Source: Pseudomonas sp. SCA2728.1_7
GTDB taxonomy: Bacteria > Pseudomonadota > Gammaproteobacteria > Pseudomonadales > Pseudomonadaceae
DNA: 64,000 nucleotides
Assembly (NCBI RefSeq): GCF_018138145.1
Contig: NZ_CP073104.1
Span: 1,860,001-1,924,000 of the forward strand
Direction: 5' to 3'
The notes under the pieces were generated by a model that saw only the letters and a program-made list of their open reading frames with translations, did no database searches and was not told where the DNA came from. Shown piece by piece: positions 27,462-36,317 of this stretch; the stretch's first letter is position 1, and each line of letters opens with the position of its first letter. Both the position numbers and the translations under genes were made by a program.

Positions 27462-28411
27462 CCACCTTCTGGAGTACGTGGATCTGCGTACTGACCATTG
27501 GCAGCCTGATCGGCCTGACGTGGCTGCTGATCGGCACGCGCCGGGGCGAAACCAAGGGCAGCGTCGACCAGACCATGGGCCACAGCTTCGACGGCATCGA
27601 GGAGTACGACAACCCGCTGCCGCAGTGGTGGTTCATGCTGTTCGCCGGCACGCTGGTGTTTTCCGTGGGCTATCTGATCCTCTATCCGGGCCTGGGCAAC
27701 TGGAAAGGCATCCTTCCCGGTTACGAGAATGGCTGGACCGGCGTGCACGAGTGGGAAAAGGAGATGAACAAGGCTGACGCCAAATTCGGGCCGATCTTCG
27801 CCAAGTTCGCCGCCATGCCGGTGGAGGAAGTGGCGAAGGATCCGCAGGCGCTGAAAATGGGTGGCCGCTTGTTCGCCTCCAATTGCTCGGTGTGCCACGG
27901 TTCCGATGCCAAGGGCGCGTTCGGCTTCCCTAACCTCGCCGACAGTGACTGGCGCTGGGGCGGCGACGCCGACACCATCAAGACCACCATCATGGGTGGC
28001 CGGATGGCGGCGATGCCGGCCTGGGGTGAAGTGTTGGGCGAAGCCGGGGTGAAGAACGTGGCCGCCTATGTGCGTCACGAACTGGCCGGCCTGCCATTGC
28101 CCGCCGACAGCAAGGCTGACCTGCAGGCGGGACAGCAAGCGTTCAGCACCACTTGTGTTGCCTGTCATGGGGCAACCGGCCACGGCACTGAAGCCATGGG
28201 CGCGCCGAATCTGACGCACCCGGCCGGGTTTATCTATGGCACCAGCCTGACCCAACTCGAGCAGACCATTCGCCACGGTCGTCAGGGTCATATGCCGGCG
28301 CAGAACGAGCTGTTGGGTAACGATAAAGTGCAATTGCTCGCCGCTTATGTGTACAGCCTATCTCACGGATTGAATACAGAAAAACTTATTACTGAAGACA
28401 ACAAGAAGTAA
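27458..28411 (+). CDS. ccoP: cbb3 oxidase subunit III, di-haem cytochrome c, first copy
   Basis: A 317-residue di-haem subunit that receives electrons from soluble cytochromes. Two N-terminal membrane helices ([20 protein letters not shown] and [19 protein letters not shown]) precede two haem c sites, CSVCHGSDA and CVACHGATG. It differs from the second copy in a shorter interhelical loop (about ten residues fewer after LPGY) and a different C-terminus. Start overlaps ccoQ by four bases. Confidence 0.96.
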   Translation: MTTFWSTWICVLTIGSLIGLTWLLIGTRRGETKGSVDQTMGHSFDGIEEYDNPLPQWWFMLFAGTLVFSVGYLILYPGLGNWKGILPGYENGWTGVHEWEKEMNKADAKFGPIFAKFAAMPVEEVAKDPQALKMGGRLFASNCSVCHGSDAKGAFGFPNLADSDWRWGGDADTIKTTIMGGRMAAMPAWGEVLGEAGVKNVAAYVRHELAGLPLPADSKADLQAGQQAFSTTCVACHGATGHGTEAMGAPNLTHPAGFIYGTSLTQLEQTIRHGRQGHMPAQNELLGNDKVQLLAAYVYSLSHGLNTEKLITEDNKK

Positions 28412-28426
28412 TCATTGCGTACACCT

Positions 28427-28452
28427 CTGCCGCACCATTCTCGGTGCGGCAG
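28427..28452 (+). terminator. Perfect hairpin after the first cco operon
   Basis: Ten-base-pair stem CTGCCGCACC / GGTGCGGCAG with a six-base loop, 15 bases after the ccoP stop. There is no T-run, so it may be an mRNA-end stabiliser or a Rho-assisted end. The remaining gap to the second ccoN (to 28893) has no gene; it contains the ANR-like box listed next. Confidence 0.5.
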
Positions 28453-28795
28453 CATCCCGCCCCTTTGCGACGCATTGTCGCACCCCTTCACACCCTCTCC
28501 TTTCGGTTCCCCGGATTCGGGTCTACGCTTGCTCGATGCGGACTGGCTTGTGCCGGTTCCAGGTCAACGCTGACTGCTGTGTTCCGCGAACCGGCTGACT
28601 GATGTGGCCGCAAACGCCGGTAGATACCGGCTGTCGTGCCATTTGCCATCCGTCACCCGAACTGAGCGTTTGAACACACCCCGTTACAAGCGACCTGAAC
28701 CCCTCGCTTTTTTCGTCCGCTGCGACATTTTGTCCGAGGCCAATTTTGACCTTACGCGGCGCATGGAAAGGCCGCAGAATCTGCCTTGGAAAGCA

Positions 28796-28809
28796 TTGAC
28801 CCAGGTCAT
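28796..28809 (+). promoter_or_regulatory. ANR-like box upstream of the second ccoNOQP operon
   Basis: TTGACCCAGGTCAT matches nine of the ten fixed positions of TTGAY-N4-RTCAA (last base T). It is centred 91 bases before ccoN. A TATAAT-like CATACT lies at 28839-28844, about five bases away from the ideal class II position. Confidence 0.42.
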
Positions 28810-28893
28810 GGCGCGTTGCAATGACCCCCTGCTCTCTGCATACTTGCGGCCGATTTTAATCCTAATAAAACACCCAAACCGTGGAACCTTAGA

Positions 28894-30336
28894 ATGAGCA
28901 CAGCAATCAGTCCGACTGCTTATAACTATAAGGTAGTCCGCCAGTTCGCCATCATGACGGTGGTCTGGGGGATCCTTGGCATGGGGCTCGGTGTCTTCAT
29001 CGCCTCGCAACTGGTTTGGCCGGAGTTGAACTTCGGTCTGCCGTGGACGAGCTTTGGACGCCTGCGCCCGTTGCACACAAACCTGGTGATTTTCGCCTTC
29101 GGTGGTTGTGCACTATTTGCCACTTCCTACTATGTCGTGCAGCGAACCTGCCAGACGCGACTGATTTCCGACAGCCTTGCGGCCTTCACCTTTTGGGGCT
29201 GGCAAGCGGTGATCGTCGGCGCGATCATTACCTTGCCGCTGGGTTACACCACCACCAAGGAATACGCGGAACTGGAATGGCCGATCGCCATTTTGCTGGC
29301 CATTGTCTGGGTCACCTACGGTCTGGTGTTCTTCGGCACCATCACCAAGCGCAAAACCAAGCACATCTACGTAGGTAACTGGTTCTACGGTGCGTTCATC
29401 GTCGTCACCGCGATGCTGCACATCGTCAACCACATGTCGCTGCCGGTGAACCTGTTCAAGTCCTACTCCGCCTACTCCGGCGCGACCGACGCGATGATCC
29501 AGTGGTGGTACGGCCACAACGCGGTGGGCTTCTTCCTCACCACCGGTTTCCTCGGGATGATGTATTACTTCGTGCCGAAACAGGCCGAACGTCCGATCTA
29601 CTCCTATCGCTTGTCGATCGTGCACTTCTGGGCCCTGATCACCCTGTACATCTGGGCCGGCCCGCACCACTTGCACTACACCGCCCTGCCGGATTGGGCA
29701 CAATCGCTGGGCATGGCAATGTCGATCATCCTTCTGGCGCCAAGCTGGGGCGGCATGATCAACGGCATGATGACCCTGTCGGGCGCCTGGCATAAGCTGC
29801 GCACCGACCCGATCCTGCGTTTCCTCGTGGTATCGCTGGCGTTCTACGGCATGTCGACCTTCGAAGGCCCGATGATGGCGATCAAGACGGTCAACTCTCT
29901 CTCGCACTACACCGACTGGACCATCGGCCACGTACACGCCGGCGCCCTCGGCTGGGTAGCGATGATCTCGATCGGCGCGATCTACCACATGATCCCGCGT
30001 CTGTTCGGCCGTGCGCAGATGCACAGCGTCGGCCTGATCAACGCGCACTTCTGGCTCGCGACCATCGGCACCGTGCTGTACATCGCGTCGATGTGGGTCA
30101 ACGGCATCACTCAGGGCCTGATGTGGCGTGCAATCAACGACGACGGCACCCTCACCTACTCGTTCGTTGAAGCGCTGCAAGCCAGCCACCCGGGCTACAT
30201 CGTCCGTGCCCTGGGCGGTGCTTTCTTCGCCAGCGGCATGTTCCTGATGGCTTACAACGTCTGGCGCACCGTGCGCGCCTCGAACCCGGTTGAAGCCGAA
30301 GCCGCCGCCCAGATCGCTGTCGTTGGAGCTCACTGA
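28894..30336 (+). CDS. ccoN: cbb3-type cytochrome c oxidase subunit I, second copy
   Basis: A 480-residue paralogue of the first CcoN, nearly identical through the helical core (same [16 protein letters not shown] and HVHAGALGW ligands) and diverging mostly at the ends (N-terminus [12 protein letters not shown]-terminus [14 protein letters not shown]). By PAO1 order it corresponds to ccoN1, the housekeeping low-oxygen oxidase. The stop overlaps the ccoO start (TGATG). Upstream control elements differ from copy one. Confidence 0.96.
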   Translation: MSTAISPTAYNYKVVRQFAIMTVVWGILGMGLGVFIASQLVWPELNFGLPWTSFGRLRPLHTNLVIFAFGGCALFATSYYVVQRTCQTRLISDSLAAFTFWGWQAVIVGAIITLPLGYTTTKEYAELEWPIAILLAIVWVTYGLVFFGTITKRKTKHIYVGNWFYGAFIVVTAMLHIVNHMSLPVNLFKSYSAYSGATDAMIQWWYGHNAVGFFLTTGFLGMMYYFVPKQAERPIYSYRLSIVHFWALITLYIWAGPHHLHYTALPDWAQSLGMAMSIILLAPSWGGMINGMMTLSGAWHKLRTDPILRFLVVSLAFYGMSTFEGPMMAIKTVNSLSHYTDWTIGHVHAGALGWVAMISIGAIYHMIPRLFGRAQMHSVGLINAHFWLATIGTVLYIASMWVNGITQGLMWRAINDDGTLTYSFVEALQASHPGYIVRALGGAFFASGMFLMAYNVWRTVRASNPVEAEAAAQIAVVGAH

Positions 30337-30944
30337 TGAAGCATGAAGCTGTCGAGAAGAATATTGGCCTGCTGGCCTTCTTCATGGTCATCGCCGTCAG
30401 CATTGGCGGCCTGACCCAAATCGTTCCGCTGTTTTTCCAGGACGTCACCAACAAGCCGGTCGAAGGCATGAAGCCACGTTCGGCGCTGGAGCTGGAAGGC
30501 CGCGACGTTTACATCGCCAACGGTTGTGTCGGCTGCCACTCGCAGATGATCCGTCCGTTCCGTGCTGAAACCGAACGCTATGGCCACTACTCGGTCGCCG
30601 GTGAAAGCGTCTGGGATCACCCGTTCCTGTGGGGTTCCAAACGTACCGGTCCGGATCTGGCCCGTGTCGGCGGTCGTTACTCCGATGACTGGCAACGTGC
30701 GCACTTGTACAACCCGCGCAACGTGGTCCCTGAGTCGAAAATGCCGGCTTACCCGTTCCTCGTGGAAAACAAGCTCGACGGCAAAGAGACGGCCAAAAAA
30801 ATGGAAGTCTTGCGCACCCTCGGCGTCCCTTACACCGACGAAGACATCGCCGGTGCACAGGCCGCCGTGAAGGGCAAAACCGAAATGGACGCGCTGGTGG
30901 CCTATCTGCAAGGCCTGGGCACCATCATCAAAAGCAAACGGTGA
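30336..30944 (+). CDS. ccoO: cbb3 oxidase subunit II, second copy
   Basis: A 202-residue mono-haem subunit with an N-terminal anchor ([15 protein letters not shown]), the haem site CVGCHSQ and distal ESKMPAYPF. Same length as its paralogue; differences cluster in 150-185 ([13 protein letters not shown] here against [13 protein letters not shown]). Overlaps ccoN by one base. Confidence 0.96.
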   Translation: MKHEAVEKNIGLLAFFMVIAVSIGGLTQIVPLFFQDVTNKPVEGMKPRSALELEGRDVYIANGCVGCHSQMIRPFRAETERYGHYSVAGESVWDHPFLWGSKRTGPDLARVGGRYSDDWQRAHLYNPRNVVPESKMPAYPFLVENKLDGKETAKKMEVLRTLGVPYTDEDIAGAQAAVKGKTEMDALVAYLQGLGTIIKSKR

Positions 30945-30949
30945 ATTAG

Positions 30950-31135
30950 ATGGATATCGGGATGATTCGTGGCCTGGGCACCGTTGTCGTGATGGTGGCC
31001 TTCATCGGTCTGGCCTTGTGGGTGTTCAGCCCCAAGCGCAAGTCGGAGTTTGAAGACGCGACCTTGTTGCCTTTTGCGGATGATCCCGAAGCCATCAAGC
31101 ACGTCGAGCAAGCTTCTAGGAGTAACAAAGAATGA
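30950..31135 (+). CDS. ccoQ: cbb3 oxidase small subunit, second copy
   Basis: A 61-residue single-helix protein ([19 protein letters not shown], then [19 protein letters not shown]). It starts five bases after ccoO and its stop overlaps the ccoP start (ATGA), with AGGAG shared upstream. Confidence 0.92.
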   Translation: MDIGMIRGLGTVVVMVAFIGLALWVFSPKRKSEFEDATLLPFADDPEAIKHVEQASRSNKE

Positions 31136-32115
31136 CTACATTCTGGAGTCTGTACGTCACAGTCCTCAGTCTCGGTACGATCTTCGCCCTGACCTGGCTG
31201 CTGCTGTCGACCCGCAAGGGCCAGCGCAGCGAACAGACGGACGAGACGGTCGGGCACTCCTTCGACGGGATCGAGGAGTACGACAACCCACTGCCGAAAT
31301 GGTGGTTCATGCTGTTTGTCGGCACGATCATTTTTGCCCTGGGTTACCTGGTGCTGTACCCGGGCCTGGGCAACTGGAAAGGTCTGCTGCCGGGCTACAA
31401 CTACCTCGATAACGACAAGCAGACCGCGTTCGCCAACGGCCAGACCGGCTGGACCGGCGTGCACGAGTGGGAAAAGGAAATGGCCCGTTCGGACGCCAAG
31501 TTCGGTCCGATCTTCGCCAAGTTCGCCGCGATGCCAATCGAAGAAGTCGCCAAGGATCCGCAAGCGCTGAAAATGGGTGGCCGCCTGTTCGCCTCCAACT
31601 GCTCGGTGTGCCACGGCTCCGACGCCAAGGGCGCTTACGGTTTCCCTAACCTGACCGACGCCGACTGGCGCTGGGGCGGCGAGCCGGAAACCATCAAGAC
31701 CACCATCATGGGCGGTCGTCACGCGGTGATGCCGGCCTGGGCTGAAGTGATTGGTGAGCAAGGCGTTGCCGACGTGGCAGCGTTTGTCGTGACCAACCTG
31801 GATGGCCGCAAGCTGCCGGAAGGCACCAAGGCTGACCCGGCCAACGGCGGCAAACTGTTCGCCGCCAACTGCGTGGCCTGCCACGGTCCGGCCGGCAAAG
31901 GCACCCCCGCCATGGGCGCGCCGGACCTGACCCACCCGGGTGCTTTCATCTACGGTTCGAGCTTCGCGCAACTGCAGCAAACCATCCGTTACGGCCGTCA
32001 GGGCCAGATGCCGGCGCAGGAACAACTGCAAGGCAACGACAAGGTTCACCTGCTGGCGGCGTATGTTTACAGCCTGTCCCACGGTGAAAAAGCACCGGAA
32101 GCGAACGCCGAGTAA
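31132..32115 (+). CDS. ccoP: cbb3 oxidase subunit III, second copy
   Basis: A 327-residue di-haem subunit with two anchors and haem sites CSVCHGSDA and CVACHGPAG. It carries an extra loop ([15 protein letters not shown]) between helix two and the first haem domain that the first copy lacks. It ends the second operon; a strong terminator follows. Confidence 0.96.
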   Translation: MTTFWSLYVTVLSLGTIFALTWLLLSTRKGQRSEQTDETVGHSFDGIEEYDNPLPKWWFMLFVGTIIFALGYLVLYPGLGNWKGLLPGYNYLDNDKQTAFANGQTGWTGVHEWEKEMARSDAKFGPIFAKFAAMPIEEVAKDPQALKMGGRLFASNCSVCHGSDAKGAYGFPNLTDADWRWGGEPETIKTTIMGGRHAVMPAWAEVIGEQGVADVAAFVVTNLDGRKLPEGTKADPANGGKLFAANCVACHGPAGKGTPAMGAPDLTHPGAFIYGSSFAQLQQTIRYGRQGQMPAQEQLQGNDKVHLLAAYVYSLSHGEKAPEANAE

Positions 32116-32131
32116 GGCCATCGCTTGAAAC

Positions 32132-32172
32132 AAAAAAAGGCCCCGCCAATATTGATTGGCGGGGCCTTTTTT
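32132..32172 (+). terminator. Intrinsic terminator after the second cco operon
   Basis: AAAAAAAGGCCCCGCCAAT stem pairs with ATTGGCGGGGCCTTTTTT, a long perfect stem flanked by A- and T-runs. Confidence 0.95.
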
Positions 32173-32287
32173 CATGCTGGCATTCATGCCTTGAAACGTT
32201 TGCTCAATAGACCTGAGGAAAGCTGCCCTGTAGGTTTTTCTCACCCCGATGAGCAGCATCGGGTCAACCTTCAAGGATGAAGCCTAC

Positions 32288-32461
32288 ATGTCAAAAAATG
32301 ACCAAAACACATTGCCAAAACGTTTGCAGCCCCGCCCTGTTCATCACGCAACGCCGGTAAAAACGCCTGCTGCGCCGGCACGCTCAACATCGCCAGACAC
32401 CATGGACCCTCCAGGTAACGGTGGCGGTCTGGACGGTCTCGGCGGCGGCCGATTGCTCTGA
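32288..32461 (+). CDS. Small Pro/Gly-rich peptide, unknown
   Basis: A 57-residue frame from ATG 32288 with AAGGA about ten bases upstream. It has a basic, proline-rich middle (KRLQPRPVHHATPVKTP) and a glycine-rich end (GNGGGLDGLGGGRLL). I recognise no family. No maturation enzyme is adjacent, so a modified-peptide precursor is only a formal possibility. It follows a terminator, so it needs its own promoter. The gene call rests on start signal and a distinctive composition; it may be non-coding. Confidence 0.4.
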   Translation: MSKNDQNTLPKRLQPRPVHHATPVKTPAAPARSTSPDTMDPPGNGGGLDGLGGGRLL

Positions 32462-32602
32462 AAAAGCAGCAGAACACAGCGAAAATTCGCCCGATATCCT
32501 GCGCCCCTGCCCGTTGGCAGGGGCGCTCTGGCTGGTGCCGTTATGACAGTGATAAATCGATCGTCCGCAACCCACCTTTCCGATTGCCGGAAAAACCTCA
32601 AC

Positions 32603-32618
32603 GTAGTAACGTTTCTAC
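32603..32618. promoter_or_regulatory. Candidate operator of the toxin-antitoxin operon
   Basis: GTAGTAACGTTTCTAC is a near-perfect 16-base palindrome (seven of eight pairs) 27 bases before the antitoxin start, where Phd/YefM-type antitoxins usually bind to repress their own operon. Confidence 0.5.
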
Positions 32619-32644
32619 ACCAGAATCACCGGAGGCCGAACTTG

Positions 32645-32899
32645 ATGGCCATCACGACTATTTCCAGCCGCGAATTCAACCAGGACACCAGTGCAGCCAA
32701 AAAAGCCGCGCATCGGGGTCCGGTCATCATTACCGATCGTGGCAAGCCTGCCCATGTACTGCTGAGCATCGAGGAGTACCAGAAACTGACCGGTAGCCAG
32801 ACCAGCATCGTCGACCTGCTGGTCATGCCGAATGCGCCTGACATCGAATTCGAATCCGAGCGCGCCGTCATCACCCCTCGCAGCGTGGACCTGTCCTGA
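32645..32899 (+). CDS. Phd/YefM-family antitoxin
   Basis: An 84-residue protein: MAITTISSREFNQD, then KKAAHRGPVIITDRGKPAHVLLSIEEY, the standard Phd/YefM DNA-binding fold, and an acidic C-terminus (IEFESERAVITPRSVDLS) that would bind and block the toxin. GGAGG lies at good distance from ATG 32645. Its stop overlaps the toxin start by one base. It should also repress the operon through the palindrome upstream. Confidence 0.92.
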   Translation: MAITTISSREFNQDTSAAKKAAHRGPVIITDRGKPAHVLLSIEEYQKLTGSQTSIVDLLVMPNAPDIEFESERAVITPRSVDLS

Positions 32900-33318
32900 T
32901 GTTTCTACTGGATACCAATGTCGTTTCCGAGCTGCGAAAACCCCAAGCCGACCGGCAAGTGGTGACATGGGCAAACAGCGTTGCCCCGGCCAGCCTGTAT
33001 TTATCGGCCATCACCGTGCTGGAACTGGAAACCGGCATTCTGCGCATCGAACGCCGCGACTCGGCACAAGGCGCGATGCTGCGTCACTGGCTGGAACGTC
33101 ACGTCAAACCCGCATTCTCGGGAAGAATCCTCTCGGTCGATAGCGCCGTCGCCAGCCGATGCGCACAGTTGCACGTCCCTGATCGCAGCAATGAATGCGA
33201 CGCCTTGATTGCCGCCACTGCGCTTATACATGGGCTGACGCTGGTCACCCGTAACGTTGCCGATTTTCAGCTCAGCGGCGTTCATCTGATCAACCCATGG
33301 ATCGCTGCCAATAGCTGA
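32899..33318 (+). CDS. PIN-domain toxin, VapC/FitB-like
   Basis: A 139-residue PIN ribonuclease. The acidic active-site residues are visible: D5 in FLLDTNVVSEL, E44 or so in TVLELETGI, D near 104 in ECDALIAATA and the terminal TRNVADF. The FitB-like spacing and the Phd-type antitoxin pairing are common in proteobacteria. The target RNA is unknown. A hairpin follows the stop. The pair sits between the cco operon and ccoG. Confidence 0.92.
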   Translation: MFLLDTNVVSELRKPQADRQVVTWANSVAPASLYLSAITVLELETGILRIERRDSAQGAMLRHWLERHVKPAFSGRILSVDSAVASRCAQLHVPDRSNECDALIAATALIHGLTLVTRNVADFQLSGVHLINPWIAANS

Positions 33319-33323
33319 TCGTA

Positions 33324-33353
33324 AAAAGCCCCGCCAGATCACTGGCAGGGCTT
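33324..33353. terminator. Bidirectional terminator between convergent genes
   Basis: AAGCCCCGCCAG / CTGGCAGGGCTT stem with a four-base loop, A-run on one side and T-rich on the other, between the toxin and phosphoesterase stops. Confidence 0.75.
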
Positions 33354-33356
33354 GGT

Positions 33357-34361
33357 TTAGGGGCGCTTGGCAAAGATTGAATGCACCGCAGTAGTATCGA
33401 TCAGCGTTCGATTACGCCACTGATTGTCCTTCACCAGATAGACCTGCAACTGTTTGCGATCCTCGGTAAAACTGGTGATCAGATAGGTTTGCTGAGATGT
33501 GCTGCCACTCAGGTACATCGGCACGCTACCCTCCCAATAGGCATCACCGCCGTCTTTATGCAAATGGCCGGCAAAGATGGCCGTCACCTGATACTTGTTG
33601 ACCATGTCGTGGAAGCGCCGCTGTTGTGCCTGATTACCCTTGTGGTCAAACGGTTTATGCATATTGATGATGATGGCGTAACCCGAGGCTCGTGCCAGTC
33701 TGAGGTCCTTCTCGAGCCAGTCCAGCGCATCGTTGATTTCAAACGTCGTCGGGTTCAACGGATGAGAGATCCGTGTGCTGTAAGTCGGCTCGTTATTGAG
33801 CTGAACCATATGCACTTCGCCGATGTTTTTAGAATAGGCGAGGCTGCCAGAGTACGTCTTGCTGAGAAATCCACTGGTGATTTTCAGGTCAAAACTGTCC
33901 ACTTTGCCTTCATGATGTTCCTTGAATTCGACGATACTTCCCGCCGCACAGCTATTACTAAAACAATCATCAACATTGTTTTCATAATCGTGATTGCCCA
34001 AACCGTACAAATACTCCCCCTTGAAGTGTTTGTTCAGCATGTCCCTCATGAACGACCGCTGCCCGCTATGGCCAAAAGCGGTGATATCGCCATTGATCAT
34101 CAGTGGCACCTCGGTTTGCGAGCCATGCTGCCTTCTGAAATCGGCAATACTCGCAAGCTGGCTATCTACCAGCCACTTGGAGCGAACATCGAATTCCGAA
34201 GCGGATTCCGGTTCCCGATCATCTGTCTTGTCTGTCCACGGGTATTGAGTATCTGATGCAAAAACCATGTGTTCAGGCATTCCCGTTGCAGCCTGAGCGG
34301 AGGTAACCGAAGCCAATAAACAAACACTCAGCACAACATTTGCAAACTTATTAAAATCCAT
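33357..34361 (-). CDS. Exported metallophosphoesterase
   Basis: A 334-residue calcineurin-like phosphoesterase with a signal peptide (FANVVLSVCLLASVTSAQA, cleavage near residue 25). The metal motifs are in order: FASDTQYPW (where DxH is replaced by DTQ), NGDITAFGH, GLGNHDYENN, MHKPFDH and FAGHLHKDG. A CFSNSCAAG segment may form a disulphide. It is likely periplasmic or secreted; the substrate could be a phosphodiester, nucleotide or phospholipid. Codon use and the flanking DNA are AT-richer than neighbours, which suggests acquisition. Close in plan to the phosphoesterases sometimes annotated in phage or pathogen islands, but no mobility gene is present. Confidence 0.85.
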   Translation of the reverse strand: MDFNKFANVVLSVCLLASVTSAQAATGMPEHMVFASDTQYPWTDKTDDREPESASEFDVRSKWLVDSQLASIADFRRQHGSQTEVPLMINGDITAFGHSGQRSFMRDMLNKHFKGEYLYGLGNHDYENNVDDCFSNSCAAGSIVEFKEHHEGKVDSFDLKITSGFLSKTYSGSLAYSKNIGEVHMVQLNNEPTYSTRISHPLNPTTFEINDALDWLEKDLRLARASGYAIIINMHKPFDHKGNQAQQRRFHDMVNKYQVTAIFAGHLHKDGGDAYWEGSVPMYLSGSTSQQTYLITSFTEDRKQLQVYLVKDNQWRNRTLIDTTAVHSIFAKRP

Positions 34362-34890
34362 ACTTGAAATTCCATTTAATTAATCAATTGCACGCAAACA
34401 ACATCGCGAGAACAGAACTTATTCGAAACAACAGAAAACTTCAAAGCATCGAACAAGAACAATCAATTGGATATATTTCAGAGGCAGCACAACTTAAAAC
34501 AACACTTAACATACAAATAAATATTTGAAGCAACGTTTTAAGACTTTCATGCGGCAACTGCGCAATTGCAAAGCTGAAGATGACACGGTAAGTGCCCGCC
34601 CCCTCAGGCGGTCTGTTTTCAGCTTGCGATGGCAATGCCATCAAACCAATCATCCCTGACAACAATGGATTAGCCGCCACGCCAAAACCGTCCATACTCA
34701 ACAAGTCAATTGACCTGCATCAGGCTTTGCTGCATTCGCTACACCATTCAGGTTTTTTACCCAACGCGACCAAAGGTCGCACCCTTGAACCAGAGCGACC
34801 GGCGTATCATTGCGCCACTGCAACACCCCTTTTTGACCTGGGTTGGCACGTATCGACCGAGGCATTTTTCCACTGCCGTGGGATGCAATG
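34362..34890. other. AT-rich intergenic stretch without a supported gene
   Basis: About 530 bases, distinctly AT-rich to about 34550 (for example AACTTAAAACAACACTTAAC, ACAAATAAATATTTGAAG), then normal. It contains an ANR-like box (listed) and a minus-strand frame (34441-34704) with no ribosome site or recognisable character. Confidence 0.6.
34710..34723 (+). promoter_or_regulatory. ANR-like box upstream of ccoG
   Basis: TTGACCTGCATCAG matches nine of ten fixed positions of TTGAY-N4-RTCAA. It is 168 bases before the ccoG start, rather distant, with no good -10 at the ideal spacing, but lies upstream of a gene expected to be oxygen-regulated. Confidence 0.4.
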
Positions 34891-36306
34891 ATGAGCAACC
34901 AGATTCCGGTACACGACGTCACACCACCGAGCAAAAACGCGAACAACAGCGTTGACCTTTACGCCTCCAGAGAAAAAATCTACACCCGCGCGTTCACCGG
35001 CCTGTTCCGCAATCTGCGGATGATGGGCGGCGCGGCATTGTTCCTGCTGTATTTCGGCACGGTGTGGCTGAACTGGGGCGGTCATCAGGCCGTGTGGTGG
35101 AACCTGCCGGAGCGCAAGTTCTTCATTTTCGGCGCCACCTTCTGGCCGCAGGACTTCATCCTGCTCTCGGGCCTGTTGATCATTGCCGCGTTCGGCCTAT
35201 TCTTCATCACCGTGTATGCCGGCCGCGTCTGGTGCGGTTACACCTGCCCGCAAAGCGTGTGGACGTGGATTTTCATGTGGTGCGAGAAGGTCACCGAAGG
35301 CGACCGTAACCAGCGCATCAAGCTCGACAAGGCGCCGATGAGTGCCAACAAGTTTCTACGCAAAGCCGCCAAACATTCGATGTGGCTGCTGATCGGTTTT
35401 GTCACCGGCATGACCTTCGTCGGCTACTTTTCGCCGATCCGTGAACTGGTTTTCGAGTTCTTCACAGGGCAAGCCGATGGCTGGTCGTATTTCTGGGTCG
35501 GTTTCTTCACCCTCGCCACCTACGGCAACGCCGGCTGGTTGCGCGAGCAGGTGTGCATCTACATGTGTCCATATGCGCGCTTCCAGAGCGTGATGTTCGA
35601 CAAGGACACGCTGATCGTCTCCTACGACCCGCGTCGCGGCGAAAGCCGTGGCCCGCGCAAGAAAGGTATTGATTACAAGGCCCAGGGCCTTGGTGATTGC
35701 ATCGACTGCACCATGTGTGTTCAGGTCTGCCCGACCGGTATCGACATCCGCGACGGCCTGCAGATCGAATGCATCGGCTGCGCCGCGTGCATCGATGCCT
35801 GCGACAGCATCATGGACAAGATGGATTACCCGCGTGGCCTGATCAGCTACACCACCGAACACAACCTGTCCGGGCAGAAAACCCATAAACTGCGGCCACG
35901 CCTGATCGGCTACGCCGTGGTGTTGCTGGCGATGATCAGCCTCTTGGTCACTGCGTTCTTCATGCGTTCGCTGGTCGGTTTTGACGTCAGCAAGGACCGC
36001 GTGCTGTACCGCGAAAACGCCGAAGGCCGGATCGAAAACGTCTACAGCCTGAAGATCATGAACAAGGATCAGCGCGACCACACCTACTTGCTGGAAGCCG
36101 CCGGCTTGCCGGATCTGCGCCTGCAAGGCAAGCGCGAGATCAAGGTCGCGGCCGGCGACATCGTCAGCATGCCGGTCGAGTTGTCGAGCGCGCCGGAACA
36201 ACTGCCATCGAGCACCAACGAGGTGAAATTCCTCCTCAAGGATGCCGATGATGACAGCGTCCACGTTGAAGCCAAGAGCCGATTCATCGGCCCACAAATC
36301 CGTTGA
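34891..36306 (+). CDS. ccoG: cbb3 oxidase assembly protein CcoG (copper reductase-type ferredoxin)
   Basis: A 471-residue membrane ferredoxin with several helices in the first half (GGAALFLLYFGTVWLNWGG, FGLFFITVYAGRVWCGYTCP) and two [4Fe-4S] motifs, CIDCTMCVQVCPTGI and CIGCAACIDACDS, then a C-terminal periplasmic domain. CcoG reduces copper for insertion into CcoN. Two adjacent ATGs exist; 34891 (MSNQIPVHDV) fits the GGGA spacing better than 34888. It starts the assembly cluster, separated from the oxidase genes by a small island. Confidence 0.95.
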   Translation: MSNQIPVHDVTPPSKNANNSVDLYASREKIYTRAFTGLFRNLRMMGGAALFLLYFGTVWLNWGGHQAVWWNLPERKFFIFGATFWPQDFILLSGLLIIAAFGLFFITVYAGRVWCGYTCPQSVWTWIFMWCEKVTEGDRNQRIKLDKAPMSANKFLRKAAKHSMWLLIGFVTGMTFVGYFSPIRELVFEFFTGQADGWSYFWVGFFTLATYGNAGWLREQVCIYMCPYARFQSVMFDKDTLIVSYDPRRGESRGPRKKGIDYKAQGLGDCIDCTMCVQVCPTGIDIRDGLQIECIGCAACIDACDSIMDKMDYPRGLISYTTEHNLSGQKTHKLRPRLIGYAVVLLAMISLLVTAFFMRSLVGFDVSKDRVLYRENAEGRIENVYSLKIMNKDQRDHTYLLEAAGLPDLRLQGKREIKVAAGDIVSMPVELSSAPEQLPSSTNEVKFLLKDADDDSVHVEAKSRFIGPQIR

Positions 36307-36317
36307 GAGAACTGAAC

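Noticed and set aside
34441..34704. 87-residue minus-strand frame
   Set aside because: No ribosome site and no recognisable domain; lies in AT-rich intergenic DNA.
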